Below are positions 17,331-26,062 of a stretch of DNA of 64,000 nt, piece after piece. Positions within the stretch are counted from its first letter, which is position 1. Every line of letters starts with the position of its first letter. The DNA is taken from positions 3,286,001 through 3,350,000 of the forward strand of contig NZ_CP009962.1 of the NCBI RefSeq assembly GCF_000786695.1, read 5' to 3'. Source of the DNA: Collimonas arenae. GTDB taxonomy: Bacteria > Pseudomonadota > Gammaproteobacteria > Burkholderiales > Burkholderiaceae_D. The position numbers were made by a program, and so were the translations under genes. Under the pieces are notes generated by a model. That model was not told the DNA's origin. It ran no database searches and saw only the letters and a list, made by a program, of their open reading frames with translations.

Positions 17331-18395
17331 TCACATGCCGGTTTTCAAAATTGTCATTTGCGGCTTGTCGCCATTGCTGTCGGGCTGCAAGCTAAACGGA
17401 TAATTACCAAGCCACTTGCCGCTGGTCCAATAAGTCCAGCCACCCCAGGCGGAGTTGCCTTTCATGCCATCCATGATGGCGGCCAGTGCTTGCAGACATT
17501 GCTGATTGGCGGGCACGCCGAACTCACCGAGAAACAGGCGTCGCCTGGTCGAATTTGCCCATACCGCGATATCGGCCATGATGGCGCCCAAGCGCGCCGG
17601 GTCGACACAGGTGTTGCTGGTCCCGGAAAAATCCGCATCCGCATACTGATGCACTTCGATCATGTAGTTATCGGCAGGATCGTGAAACCGGCGGAAAGCG
17701 TCGGCGTTCGATACCCCGTTGTCTTTTGCAAACCAGGAATGCGCCCCACTCCAGCTGCCGCCGGGAACCAGGATCAAATGGCGTGATCCCTTTTTTCGCA
17801 GTATGTTCAGGGTTTCCTGCGCCACCGCCGCCCATTCGGCGACAGGCAGTTTGCTTGGTTCGTTCATCAAGCCGAAAGCGGTGTTCTCAGGGTCCTTGAA
17901 CCGCGCCAGTAGCCGCGTCCACAAGTCGGCCAGCGCGGCGCGCGGCACCTCAGTAGAGCCGATCGGCTTGCCCCGATATTCGCCGTAGTTGTGGACATCA
18001 AGGATCACGCAGGTCCCCAGCGACCGTGCGGCAGCAACCGTTTCTTCTATGCGGTGCACCTCGGCTTCATCTAGCGGACCCAACAATTGGGGCTGTATCC
18101 GTTCCCACAGAAACGGTAGCCGGAAGGTGTTCATGCCCAAGGATTGAAAATGGCGCATATCGGCCGGATCGGGATAAACGTAATCCTTAAAGATCGTCCC
18201 GGGCAATTTGTCCGCCGCGAACTCGGCTCCGCTGAGATTGACGCCGGTCATCCGGTTCCCGTCAAGGCAACTGGCCGCCGCCAGATGGGAGAAGAAAAAG
18301 CATGCGACGGCCAGCGCCAGCCCAAGCATGCGACGCCCTGCCAAGGACCGCTGCCACCAGCAGCCATGTGCCGCGATTGGTAATGGCTTTATCAT
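17331..18395 (-). CDS. Secreted GH5-family glycanase (endoglucanase-like)
   Basis: The 354-residue protein has an N-terminal signal sequence with cleavage likely near LAAAS (residue 42) and a GH5 catalytic domain. Family residues visible are LDVHNYGEYRG, the acid/base glutamate in FGLMNEP, the VHQYADAD region and the nucleophile glutamate in RLFLGEFGVP. It overlaps the upstream acyltransferase stop by 4 bp, so it is a true member of the EPS operon. Glycanases inside EPS operons usually trim or release the polymer in the periplasm, so its substrate is probably the EPS itself and not plant cellulose. That is inference; the backbone could contain beta-1,4-glucose. Confidence 0.9.
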   Translation of the reverse strand: MIKPLPIAAHGCWWQRSLAGRRMLGLALAVACFFFSHLAAASCLDGNRMTGVNLSGAEFAADKLPGTIFKDYVYPDPADMRHFQSLGMNTFRLPFLWERIQPQLLGPLDEAEVHRIEETVAAARSLGTCVILDVHNYGEYRGKPIGSTEVPRAALADLWTRLLARFKDPENTAFGLMNEPSKLPVAEWAAVAQETLNILRKKGSRHLILVPGGSWSGAHSWFAKDNGVSNADAFRRFHDPADNYMIEVHQYADADFSGTSNTCVDPARLGAIMADIAVWANSTRRRLFLGEFGVPANQQCLQALAAIMDGMKGNSAWGGWTYWTSGKWLGNYPFSLQPDSNGDKPQMTILKTGM

Positions 18396-19486
18396 CTAAT
18401 CTCCCTTTCCGTGGTTACCGATCGTGAATTGCTTGCCAATGCAAAAAGCGGAATGACTGTCCGTTTAAAAACAATCCCGACGGATTTGATGAACCGTGCC
18501 CCAGGCTTCTCAATCAGCTGGAAATTCAGCCAGGAAGACAGCAATACAAAAACGGTAAAAGGAAGCAGGAAAATAAGCTGAAGCGGTTCAGGGTGCAATT
18601 TATGCACCAGGTAAATAACCGGCATATGCAGCAGGTAAATGGAGAAACTGCATTCCCCGCATAAGACGATGAATTTATTTTCAAAAACGACAGCTCCGAG
18701 CGCAGATGAGAACGACAGGCTGAACACGAGCAAGGCGCCGAAAATGGCTGTCATGATGCTGCTATAGAAATCGTTGTTGCTGGCAAAAGGCAGTGACAGC
18801 CAGCCGCCGAGCATCAGTACCGTCGATGCAATCAGCAAGGCATGCAGCACAGTCAACGATTTGGGTCCTTGCCTGTCGGACCTGATTTTCGAACGAATAA
18901 TGCCGGCGATGACGCCAAACAGGAAATAATGCAGTTTTGATCCGATAAACGTGCCGGGAAATGAGGCCCGATACGACAACAGGATCATGCAGCAAAGCGC
19001 CAGGAAAACCAGGCCGAGGATATCCAGGCGGTTGACGTAGCGGCTGGCTGCGGCCCATACCAGAACGAACAGGAAATAGAACTCGACTTCTGGCGTAATG
19101 CTCCAGAATACCGACACGTTTCCCGAAAACAGCAGATGACGCAGGATGTTCTTAGCCGATATGTCGTAGACGAAATGCGGATCAATTTTTGTGTAGATGA
19201 ACAGAGACAGCAGTACGATGACCAGATAGGCCGGTGCGATTCTTGAAAACCTGGATATTGCATACTCGGTGACGTTCAAGGCCGAGAACTGTTTGCCGAG
19301 ATAAAGATAAGCCATGAGAAAGCCGCTCAGCGAGAAAAAAATCATCACGCCGATTTCTCCGGAAAAATGATTTTCCCAAGGCAGGGAAAACCACTCCACC
19401 GAATGGCCATACACCACCAGCAACGCGGCCATTCCACGCAAACCGGTGATCGCATCGATTCTTGTCTGGTTCATGGCAGGCATCAT
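18392..19486 (-). CDS. Acyltransferase 3 family membrane protein
   Basis: The 364-residue polytopic protein opens with ITGLRGMAALLVVYGHSVEW, which carries the conserved family histidine, followed by GEIGVMIFFSLSGFLMAYLY. About ten transmembrane helices are seen, with VYGH, FSRIAPAYL and a C-terminal LIEKPGARF motif as in OafA/GumF/GumG-type O-acyltransferases. The start overlaps the upstream GT4 stop; ATGs at 19486, 19483 and 19474 are all possible. It probably acetylates the EPS repeat. It shares only family features with the other acyltransferase of the operon, so they likely modify different positions. Confidence 0.9.
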   Translation of the reverse strand: MMPAMNQTRIDAITGLRGMAALLVVYGHSVEWFSLPWENHFSGEIGVMIFFSLSGFLMAYLYLGKQFSALNVTEYAISRFSRIAPAYLVIVLLSLFIYTKIDPHFVYDISAKNILRHLLFSGNVSVFWSITPEVEFYFLFVLVWAAASRYVNRLDILGLVFLALCCMILLSYRASFPGTFIGSKLHYFLFGVIAGIIRSKIRSDRQGPKSLTVLHALLIASTVLMLGGWLSLPFASNNDFYSSIMTAIFGALLVFSLSFSSALGAVVFENKFIVLCGECSFSIYLLHMPVIYLVHKLHPEPLQLIFLLPFTVFVLLSSWLNFQLIEKPGARFIKSVGIVFKRTVIPLFALASNSRSVTTEREIR

Positions 19487-20607
19487 CAGCTCATCAACGC
19501 TTTATAGACGTCGACATACTTATCCGCGATATGCCGCCAGTTGTAACGTTCGGCAAACAACTGCACCTGCGACCGCCTCCGCGCATAGTCGGACGCTGTG
19601 CCTTCGTACAGTCTGGATATTTGCGTTACATTGGCTTCCTCGTTTCCGGGCGCAAGCAACAGGCCGATACGGGATTGTTCGACCAAGTGGCGAAATGGCG
19701 GGATGTCGCTCAGTATCGGGGTCAGCCCCGCGCTCATCGCTTCAATCGGCGCAATGCCAAAACCTTCATGGCGGGACAGGCAGATGAAATAACTGGATTG
19801 GCCGATCAAGACCGACAATTCATGATCGGAAGGATTCGCCGCTATCTGCACCGATCCGGTCAATTGTTGCTGCTCCACGACGGCTTTCAATTCAGCGGCG
19901 CTGTGATCGTATTCGCGACCAGCGATGATCAGTTTCCAGTCGGGCCCGTGCGCTACCAGTTGTTTGAACAGGGCCAACGTTTCCAGCAAGCCCTTGTTGA
20001 CGGACCAGCGGCCGAAATAGATCAGTGTCCGAGTCGATAGCGTTGCCGACTGATCGCTGTATTTTTCGACATTGACGCCGTTTTCAATCACTGCCAGTTT
20101 TGGCGGCTTGACAATATTCCTAAAGATATCGCCATCGTTGTCGCTAGTGGCGATGATCTTGTCATAAGCCAGGCTGGAAGCACGCGTGATGGTGTTGAAA
20201 TAGACTTTCTTCGACCTCGATGCAAATTTGGTATGAAAAAAGCCACCATGTGTCGATGCCACCAGCGGTCGTTTGTGTAAAAACTTGGTAGCGGCAAGGT
20301 AATCGAAAAAGAAATCGATGCCATGCACGTGGATCACGTCGGTGTCTTCGAGATGACGCAATACCTGCGGACACAGTGGATATCTGCTGGTGCCATGAAA
20401 CGGCAACCGGATCACGCCGACGCCGTTGATCAAAGCTTCCGGCTCCAGAAACTCCGCTGAATTCCTGAACAGGCGGTTGAGCGTAAGGATCTTGGGAAGT
20501 TGTCCATGCTGCTCGCGCTGCTGCCGGGCGATGTTTTGGACCACGTCTTCCATGCCGCCGATAGATGGAGCGTATTGGCGCACAATGTGCGTAACTTTAA
20601 TAGGCAT
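19486..20607 (-). CDS. Family 4 glycosyltransferase
   Basis: This 373-residue GT-B enzyme starts MPIKVTHIVRQYAPSIGGME, a typical GT4 N-terminus; the 20607 start is chosen from AAGGA upstream, although two earlier ATGs are in frame. The N-terminal domain has DVIHVHGIDFFFDYLA and STHGGFFHT. The C-terminal donor domain has IYFGRWSVNKGL and the EX7E-type motif EGFGIAPIEAMSAGLTPILS. It overlaps the upstream polymerase by 11 bp. It would transfer a sugar, plausibly mannose given the GDP-mannose genes, during EPS repeat assembly; the donor is not provable from sequence. Confidence 0.9.
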   Translation of the reverse strand: MPIKVTHIVRQYAPSIGGMEDVVQNIARQQREQHGQLPKILTLNRLFRNSAEFLEPEALINGVGVIRLPFHGTSRYPLCPQVLRHLEDTDVIHVHGIDFFFDYLAATKFLHKRPLVASTHGGFFHTKFASRSKKVYFNTITRASSLAYDKIIATSDNDGDIFRNIVKPPKLAVIENGVNVEKYSDQSATLSTRTLIYFGRWSVNKGLLETLALFKQLVAHGPDWKLIIAGREYDHSAAELKAVVEQQQLTGSVQIAANPSDHELSVLIGQSSYFICLSRHEGFGIAPIEAMSAGLTPILSDIPPFRHLVEQSRIGLLLAPGNEEANVTQISRLYEGTASDYARRRSQVQLFAERYNWRHIADKYVDVYKALMS

Positions 20608-21853
20608 GTTGAATTTCCTTTTCATCACTTTGGTGGTTCGCCACGCAGCCGACCAGAAACCAGAGAATGCCGGCGGTTTTCAAGGCAAACAGAGAAGTGC
20701 CGCTCACGCACAGGATCAGAGACATATACAGGGTGATGTACGCGCGCAGGCGTTCGCCGCGTTCGTCTTCCATTTTGAGCATCCAGAACGCGCCCCATAG
20801 AAACAGACAGAGCAACACGCCCAGCCTGGTGAGCAGCGAGGGATAGCCCATGTCGCCAAAGCCGAAGTTGAATCCATCCAGGCCGAAAATCATTCCCAAA
20901 TCCAGATTCAGCAAAGTGCGGCCGCTGACATACAAACGGCCCAGGACGCTGTCGCTATACTGGCCGCCGAAATAGCCTGCCAGCACGAGCAGCATGGCGA
21001 TGCTAAGCAACGGAAAAACCAGCGTCCACGTATAGTGCTTGCCCAGCGGCAGGCAGCGCAGCAGCACCAGCGCGGCGACCGTAATCATGCCGTAGCGCGA
21101 ATCGCTCAAGGCAATCATGACGGCGGCAGCCAGCACGAAGAAAATCATTTCCTTGATCTCTTCGCGACGTTTGGCCAGACCCCAGGCGGCGACAATGACG
21201 GCAAAATTGCCTAGTGAAACCGGCTCCAGGAAAATGGAAGATATGCGATGGTTGCCGAGCAATGAGGGCAGGATGGTGCGGCCGATTCCTTCCGGCCGCA
21301 TGCCATTGAGCCCTAACACGCTATCCTTGGCCCAGTTGGACCCGGCAGCCAGACCGCCCTGATTGACGTAATAAGAAAAAATATTGAAAACGCGGGAAAA
21401 CCAGTCCAGGAAAAACAATTCAAAAAAGCCGAATGCCAGCACCACCAAAATCATCAGCTTAAGCACACGGTCAGCAAATTTCACGCTGCCGACTTGCCGT
21501 CCAAGCCCGTAGAACAGGATGGGAATCATCACATCCCTGAATCCCTTTGGATCCAGCTGATTGCGCAAGATCGCCAGCAGCAGCAGATAGGCCGCCGCCA
21601 GGCTGGCGACAGCAAGCAGTTCAAGCCGGATATGCCTGGCCAGGACGACTACGCAGCCGAGATAGATGGCCGCTTCGGCGAGCGCCACATCCGCCATGGA
21701 GATGCTATGCAGATTCGTGTGAATTGAGCACAGGACGGCCTGATATCCCAACGCCCCCATCAATATCCAGAATGTCAGCCGCCCGGCCGGTGCAGCCAGG
21801 GCGGACTGCTCCCGGACCATCGGGCCCGGCTGCATAAACTGGCTCTCATTCAT
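20597..21853 (-). CDS. Wzy/GumE-like polysaccharide polymerase
   Basis: The 418-residue protein is very hydrophobic with about ten to twelve predicted helices and a larger periplasmic loop around residues 170-215 (NIFSYYVNQGGLAAGSNWAK to SLLGNHRISSIFLEPVSLGN). The EPVSLGNF text is seen in several O-antigen ligase/polymerase-like proteins of EPS loci. Family members are poorly conserved, so the call rests on topology and on place: between the EpsEFG export genes and the glycosyltransferases. Its ATG overlaps the epsG stop by one base. Polymerase is likelier than ligase because this is an EPS locus with a flippase and chain-length protein. Confidence 0.72.
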   Translation of the reverse strand: MNESQFMQPGPMVREQSALAAPAGRLTFWILMGALGYQAVLCSIHTNLHSISMADVALAEAAIYLGCVVVLARHIRLELLAVASLAAAYLLLLAILRNQLDPKGFRDVMIPILFYGLGRQVGSVKFADRVLKLMILVVLAFGFFELFFLDWFSRVFNIFSYYVNQGGLAAGSNWAKDSVLGLNGMRPEGIGRTILPSLLGNHRISSIFLEPVSLGNFAVIVAAWGLAKRREEIKEMIFFVLAAAVMIALSDSRYGMITVAALVLLRCLPLGKHYTWTLVFPLLSIAMLLVLAGYFGGQYSDSVLGRLYVSGRTLLNLDLGMIFGLDGFNFGFGDMGYPSLLTRLGVLLCLFLWGAFWMLKMEDERGERLRAYITLYMSLILCVSGTSLFALKTAGILWFLVGCVANHQSDEKEIQHAY

Positions 21854-22734
21854 CAGAAACTCACCATGACAGAACCGACAATTTCGACGCCGCTACGTCG
21901 CAGCTGATCGCTGAAATCGGCAAGATCGGCTACTCGCGTACGATCTTTCCGCACCACCAGCAATACCCCGCCGGCACGGGCGGCGACAATCAAGGCATCG
22001 GCCGAGCTCAGGAACGCCGGTGTGTCGTATAAAACGATGTCAAAGCGATCGCACAGCGTCTGGTTGAGTACACCGAAGCTGGCGCGGTTAAACAGTTCTT
22101 GAGGATTGGGCACGGGCGAACCTGCCGGCAGCAGCGACAGATCGACGAACGATTCAACCATTGCCACCATGTCCAGGCCGCTGCGTCCAGCCAACACATC
22201 GGCCAGTCCACGCTCGGCGGGCAGATTGAAAATCTGATGTTGGCGCGGGGCGCGCAAGTTTGCGTCGACCAGCAAGGTCTGCTCGCCCAGCTGCGAAAAT
22301 ACAACAGCAAGATTAGCTGCCAGCAAACTGGTGCCGTCACCTGGATTAACGCTGGCAATAGCCAGTTTCTTGCGTCCCGCCGTGAACCAGCGCAACATCA
22401 ACTGGCTGCGTATCGAGCGCAGTACTTCTACCTCGGTGCTGAATGGCTGATAAGCAGCCATCAGCGTCGACGGATAATTACCGTTACCGTCTTGCAGGTA
22501 GGGATAGTCGAACTGGCGCGACAGCACCTGCTGGATATCGGCATCGCTTACCAGGCCAAGGCGCTTTGCTGCCTCGCCGAAGCGCAATCCTTCCTGTTTT
22601 TGCAACAGCCGTACTTTTTCTACCTGATCAGGTGTGAGCTTGCCCTGCTCCACCAGCATTCGACCAATGTGCGCATCCTTGCGCGGCGCCGCTGCTGCAG
22701 CGGCACTCAGTATGGAACTTACCGGTTTGTTCAT
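21853..22734 (-). CDS. epsG: EpsG-like BY-kinase-family protein with degenerate P-loop
   Basis: EpsG is the cytoplasmic ATPase/tyrosine-kinase partner of the chain-length protein EpsF. The start at 22734 is chosen from GGAGG just upstream. Residues 21-80 form an N-terminal MshEN-like part (IGRMLVEQGKLTPDQVEKV), and residues 120-293 the BY-kinase-like domain (KKLAIASVN, LLAANLAVVFSQLGEQTLLV, IVLYDTPAFLSSADAL). The Walker A region reads NPGDGTSLLAANLA, with threonine at 135 where lysine or arginine is usual, and Walker A' reads LLVDANLR with Asn for the second Asp. No tyrosine-rich C-terminal tail is present (it ends VGSVMVSF). Kinase activity is therefore doubtful; the structural role may remain. 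Confidence 0.85.
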   Translation of the reverse strand: MNKPVSSILSAAAAAAPRKDAHIGRMLVEQGKLTPDQVEKVRLLQKQEGLRFGEAAKRLGLVSDADIQQVLSRQFDYPYLQDGNGNYPSTLMAAYQPFSTEVEVLRSIRSQLMLRWFTAGRKKLAIASVNPGDGTSLLAANLAVVFSQLGEQTLLVDANLRAPRQHQIFNLPAERGLADVLAGRSGLDMVAMVESFVDLSLLPAGSPVPNPQELFNRASFGVLNQTLCDRFDIVLYDTPAFLSSADALIVAARAGGVLLVVRKDRTRVADLADFSDQLRRSGVEIVGSVMVSF

Positions 22735-22791
22735 TTGACCTCCATTTTCATCTTGGGCATATTCATCAAGATCGCACTGCAATGACCGCAG

Positions 22792-24183
22792 TCATCTCGA
22801 TAAAAACAGGCTGGTGAACCCCGACCTGCGCGCAGGTTTTCCCCAAGCAATGGTTCCCAGCATCGGCGCCTGCAACACCTTCAGCAGATCGTTGGCGGAC
22901 CTCACACGCCGGTTGGCCATTTCTGCCAGGATCGCCAGCGCCAGACCAAGCGTGCTGCCAAGCAATATCGACAGCACCGTATTGAGCATGACATTGGGGC
23001 TGGCGGGACGCGTCGGCGTGGCGGCAGGATTAAGCACCGACACATCGGACTGGTTCGCATTGCCTTCGAGTTCGGTCTGCGCCAGGCGCTGCATGGCGGC
23101 ATCGTAGGCGTGCTGCGCGCTCTCCACATCCTTGCCAAGCACCGACAGTTCGTCGCGCGCACGATTCAGTTGCAGCACCTTCGCTGTCTGGGCGCTCAGC
23201 GCTGCCCGCACCTCTGCTTCGCGCTGGCGCTGTATGCGGCCGTTATTGGCGACGCTGTTATTGGTCGAGCTGATACTGCTGTTGAGTTCGGCCTGCAATC
23301 TGTCTACTTCGGCTTTGGCAGCCTGATATTGCGGATGATTGCGGTCCAGGTTCTGCGACAGCATGGCGAACTTCCCTTCTGCCGTAGCCAAGGACGATTT
23401 CAGATTCTGGATCAGCATGTTTGACGCCACATCCGGTGAATCCCTGCCGCCGCTTCCCATTGCCTGGCTGCCGCGCGACGACGCTTCTATCGCCTGGCCC
23501 TGGGCCTGGACCAGCTGCGTCGACAGCTCGTTCAGCCGTGCCGTCTCGACGTCGAGGTGATTGTCGGTGCTGACGATGCCGTGATCTTGCTGATATTTCG
23601 ACAGCTTGTTCTCCGCTTCCTCCAGGTTGGCGCGCAACGTCTTGACTTCGCCGGAAAAATATTGCGAAGCCTGATGCAAGGGTTCGACCTTGATCTGCAG
23701 GTTCAGCTGCTGGTAAGCAGTCGCAAAAGCGTTCGCAACCTTGGCAACGAATGCCGGATCGTTGCCCTTGGCGATAATTTCGATCACGCTGCTTTCCCGC
23801 GAAGGCGCAACCTCCACCATCTTCAGCAATGAATCGGCAAGCCAGTCGCGAATTGAGGCATTGCGGCCGGTGGCCATCCGGAAGCGCTGCCTGACGTCCG
23901 GATCGTTAGCCAATCCGAGATTGTCAACCGCCTTCAAGGCCACGCTCCTGCTTGCGACGATATCCATCTGGGTCGCCATATATCCGGATACCAGCTGCGC
24001 TGCCAGGACACGGCCAGACACCGGGTCTGTGCCTTTGTAATTGAGCAGAACGGTGGTCGATGTCCTGTAGATTTTTGGCAATGCGAGACTGACCGCGACG
24101 GTGGCCGTTACCACGATCAGCAATGTCGCCAGGATGACCTTATAGCGTGCCCGCAAAATGGTCAGGAGTTGGGGGAAAGTCAT
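22792..24183 (-). CDS. epsF: EpsF-like chain length determinant (Wzz/GumC family)
   Basis: The 463-residue protein has the Wzz architecture: an N-terminal membrane helix (residues 17-37, VILATLLIVVTATVAVSLAL), a long periplasmic part with coiled coils (residues 165-340), and a second helix near residue 405 after the proline-rich PAATPTRPASPNVMLN segment. It lacks a fused kinase domain, in keeping with a separate EpsG 57 bp downstream. It controls polymer length and links the polymerase to the export channel. It lies 55 bp after epsE. Confidence 0.92.
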   Translation of the reverse strand: MTFPQLLTILRARYKVILATLLIVVTATVAVSLALPKIYRTSTTVLLNYKGTDPVSGRVLAAQLVSGYMATQMDIVASRSVALKAVDNLGLANDPDVRQRFRMATGRNASIRDWLADSLLKMVEVAPSRESSVIEIIAKGNDPAFVAKVANAFATAYQQLNLQIKVEPLHQASQYFSGEVKTLRANLEEAENKLSKYQQDHGIVSTDNHLDVETARLNELSTQLVQAQGQAIEASSRGSQAMGSGGRDSPDVASNMLIQNLKSSLATAEGKFAMLSQNLDRNHPQYQAAKAEVDRLQAELNSSISSTNNSVANNGRIQRQREAEVRAALSAQTAKVLQLNRARDELSVLGKDVESAQHAYDAAMQRLAQTELEGNANQSDVSVLNPAATPTRPASPNVMLNTVLSILLGSTLGLALAILAEMANRRVRSANDLLKVLQAPMLGTIAWGKPARRSGFTSLFLSR

Positions 24184-24238
24184 GGAAGCTCCTCTCGAGC
24201 GCTGGCTCGGAATTGGCAGCAGCTATCAATGCCGCACA

Positions 24239-25030
24239 TCAAAACAGACTCTCTTTCACGTAGACAACGTCATCCGTTTGCAGCACTTCGTTGTTTTTCG
24301 CATCGATCATCTGCTCATTGCCGCTGGCGTCGCGGCGCTTGATACGCAGGCCTCGCTCGGTGCCGCGCGGAGTCAGGCCGCCGCCTACCGACAGCGCCTG
24401 GATCACCGTCATGTTTGCTTCCAGCCTGTATCCGCCGGGGTGCTGCACCTCGCCATAAATATAGAATTTTGGTGCGCGATCCACGTACACCATGTCGCCG
24501 TTGCTGAGATCCAGATTCGATTTCATGTCGGCTGAATGAATCATCTCAACCAGGTTCACGACTTGCTTGATGGTTTTGCCATTGCGGACACGAATGACGG
24601 TGGCGGTATCGCCGCCTTCCGGGCTGACCCCGCCTGCTGCCGCCAGCATGTCAGTCACGTTGCGCTTACCGCTGATCGCATAACGCCCCGGATGCAAGAC
24701 CTGGCCAAGCACTGACACCATCTGGCTTTGCAATTCCGTCACCATGATGTTCACTTCCGCTTTGCGCAAGAAGCCGCCGTCGGTCAACATTCCGGAGATT
24801 TTCTTTTCAGCATCAGCTGTAGACAAGCCTCCAACACTGACATTGCCGATCAGAGGGAAAGTAATATTGCCGGCATCGCTGACTTTGGTCTCCAGGCTCA
24901 GATCGGGATTGCCGAACACCGAGATTTTCAAGGCGTCACCCGCTCCCAGCGGCGTATCGGCGGCGAAGGCAGGAACGATGCAGATAGCCAGCAGCAAGGC
25001 CACCATGGATTGATAGAATCGGAGTTTCAT
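24239..25030 (-). CDS. epsE: EpsE-like polysaccharide export protein (Wza/GumB family)
   Basis: This is the outer-membrane export channel component. The start at 25030 (MKLRFYQSMVALLLAICIVP) follows GGGTGA; the 14 extra upstream codons would overlap epsD. The signal peptide ends around AFAAD and has no lipobox, so unlike Wza it is probably not lipidated at that position. The Poly_export domain (LGAGDALKISVFGNPDLSLE) is followed by SLBB domains (VLGQVLHPGRYAI and FYIYGEVQHPGGYRLEANMT). The 263-residue length is shorter than Wza and typical of the betaproteobacterial EpsE type. It ends DDVVYVKESLF, as expected. Confidence 0.92.
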   Translation of the reverse strand: MKLRFYQSMVALLLAICIVPAFAADTPLGAGDALKISVFGNPDLSLETKVSDAGNITFPLIGNVSVGGLSTADAEKKISGMLTDGGFLRKAEVNIMVTELQSQMVSVLGQVLHPGRYAISGKRNVTDMLAAAGGVSPEGGDTATVIRVRNGKTIKQVVNLVEMIHSADMKSNLDLSNGDMVYVDRAPKFYIYGEVQHPGGYRLEANMTVIQALSVGGGLTPRGTERGLRIKRRDASGNEQMIDAKNNEVLQTDDVVYVKESLF

Positions 25031-25068
25031 CTTATTCACCCTGTGAGTAATTTTTTGCATGCGTTTGC

Positions 25069-26025
25069 TCATTTGAGTCCGGCCATATCTTGCATGGCGT
25101 GCGTGTTTTTCTTGTCAGCTACGTTCTTCTCAGCTACTTTCTTATCCGGCAGCCCTGTCGCCAAAGCGGCATTCCCCTCCACTACCTGCGCCGCAGGTTT
25201 GTCGACGTATTCGAGTTTCGTCAAAGCGCGCAGCCGCGCAATTTCCGCCGCTGCCACTTCCTGCATCCGTTTATTCAGCAAATAACGCTCGATTTGTGCG
25301 CCAGCAATCTCTTCTGTGACAGGACTTTCCCTGGATTCCGTGAGTGCGCACAGCAAGCCTTTCCCACCGTCCTTCACGACGAACAAGCGATTACTGCCCA
25401 GTTGTTGAAGTTTTCCGGCAACCTCGGGCGGCAGCTCGGCGCTGGTATATGAAAGCTTGGCCACCTCATAGGGAACGCCGTTTTTTTGCAACCAGGCAGC
25501 GACCTGGTTCAAGGTTTTTGCCGAATCCATCGTCGACTTGAGCGAAGGAGTGAGGTCTTGTTCGGCAATACTCAATTGCTGGACATTAAATATTCTTCGA
25601 TGTGCAAACAATTCCGGATGACCTTGAAAATAGGCATGGATTTCCGCCTTGGAAGGTTTGCCACGGCCGGCCTCTATCGACTCCAGATAAGCCTGGACAA
25701 TTGCCTGGGTCTTGAAACGATCTATGATCTGCATCAGTTTCGGATCGCGGTCGAGCTTGTTGCGCAAAGCTTCGTCCAGCAATATCTGGCGGTCGATCAA
25801 CGCCTCCAGAGCCTGCTCGCGCAGTGGTTGCTGCTGGCCCGCTTTCTTTGCGTCGTTTGCGTAACTCAACTCGGTTTCCAGTTGAAGCGCCGTAATCGGC
25901 TCGCCGTTGACGCGGGCGAGCACCTTGCCGGTCTTTTTCTTCTGATCGCCGCAGGCGGACAAGCTCACGGCGGTCAGCAATAACAATATGCCAACGCCCT
26001 TGATTTGCGAAGAGACAATTTTCAT
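25069..26025 (-). CDS. epsD: EpsD-family lipoprotein, peptidyl-prolyl isomerase-like
   Basis: EpsD proteins accompany EpsE/F/G in betaproteobacterial EPS loci and resemble SurA/PpiD-type parvulins. The start at 26025 (MKIVSSQIKGVGILLLLTAV) is chosen because GATGGA sits just upstream. A lipobox SLSAC places the lipidated cysteine near residue 25. A SurA_N-like region follows (VLARVNGEPITALQLETELS and ALEALIDRQILLDEALRNKL), then a reduced isomerase-like region. The C-terminal 50 residues (DKKVAEKNVADKKNTHAMQD) are lysine-rich and low complexity. It may help fold EpsE or EpsL in the periplasm; that is inference from family. Confidence 0.87.
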   Translation of the reverse strand: MKIVSSQIKGVGILLLLTAVSLSACGDQKKKTGKVLARVNGEPITALQLETELSYANDAKKAGQQQPLREQALEALIDRQILLDEALRNKLDRDPKLMQIIDRFKTQAIVQAYLESIEAGRGKPSKAEIHAYFQGHPELFAHRRIFNVQQLSIAEQDLTPSLKSTMDSAKTLNQVAAWLQKNGVPYEVAKLSYTSAELPPEVAGKLQQLGSNRLFVVKDGGKGLLCALTESRESPVTEEIAGAQIERYLLNKRMQEVAAAEIARLRALTKLEYVDKPAAQVVEGNAALATGLPDKKVAEKNVADKKNTHAMQDMAGLK

Positions 26026-26062
26026 TTTTTCCATCGGATAAAAGGCAATGGCTGGCATGAGG

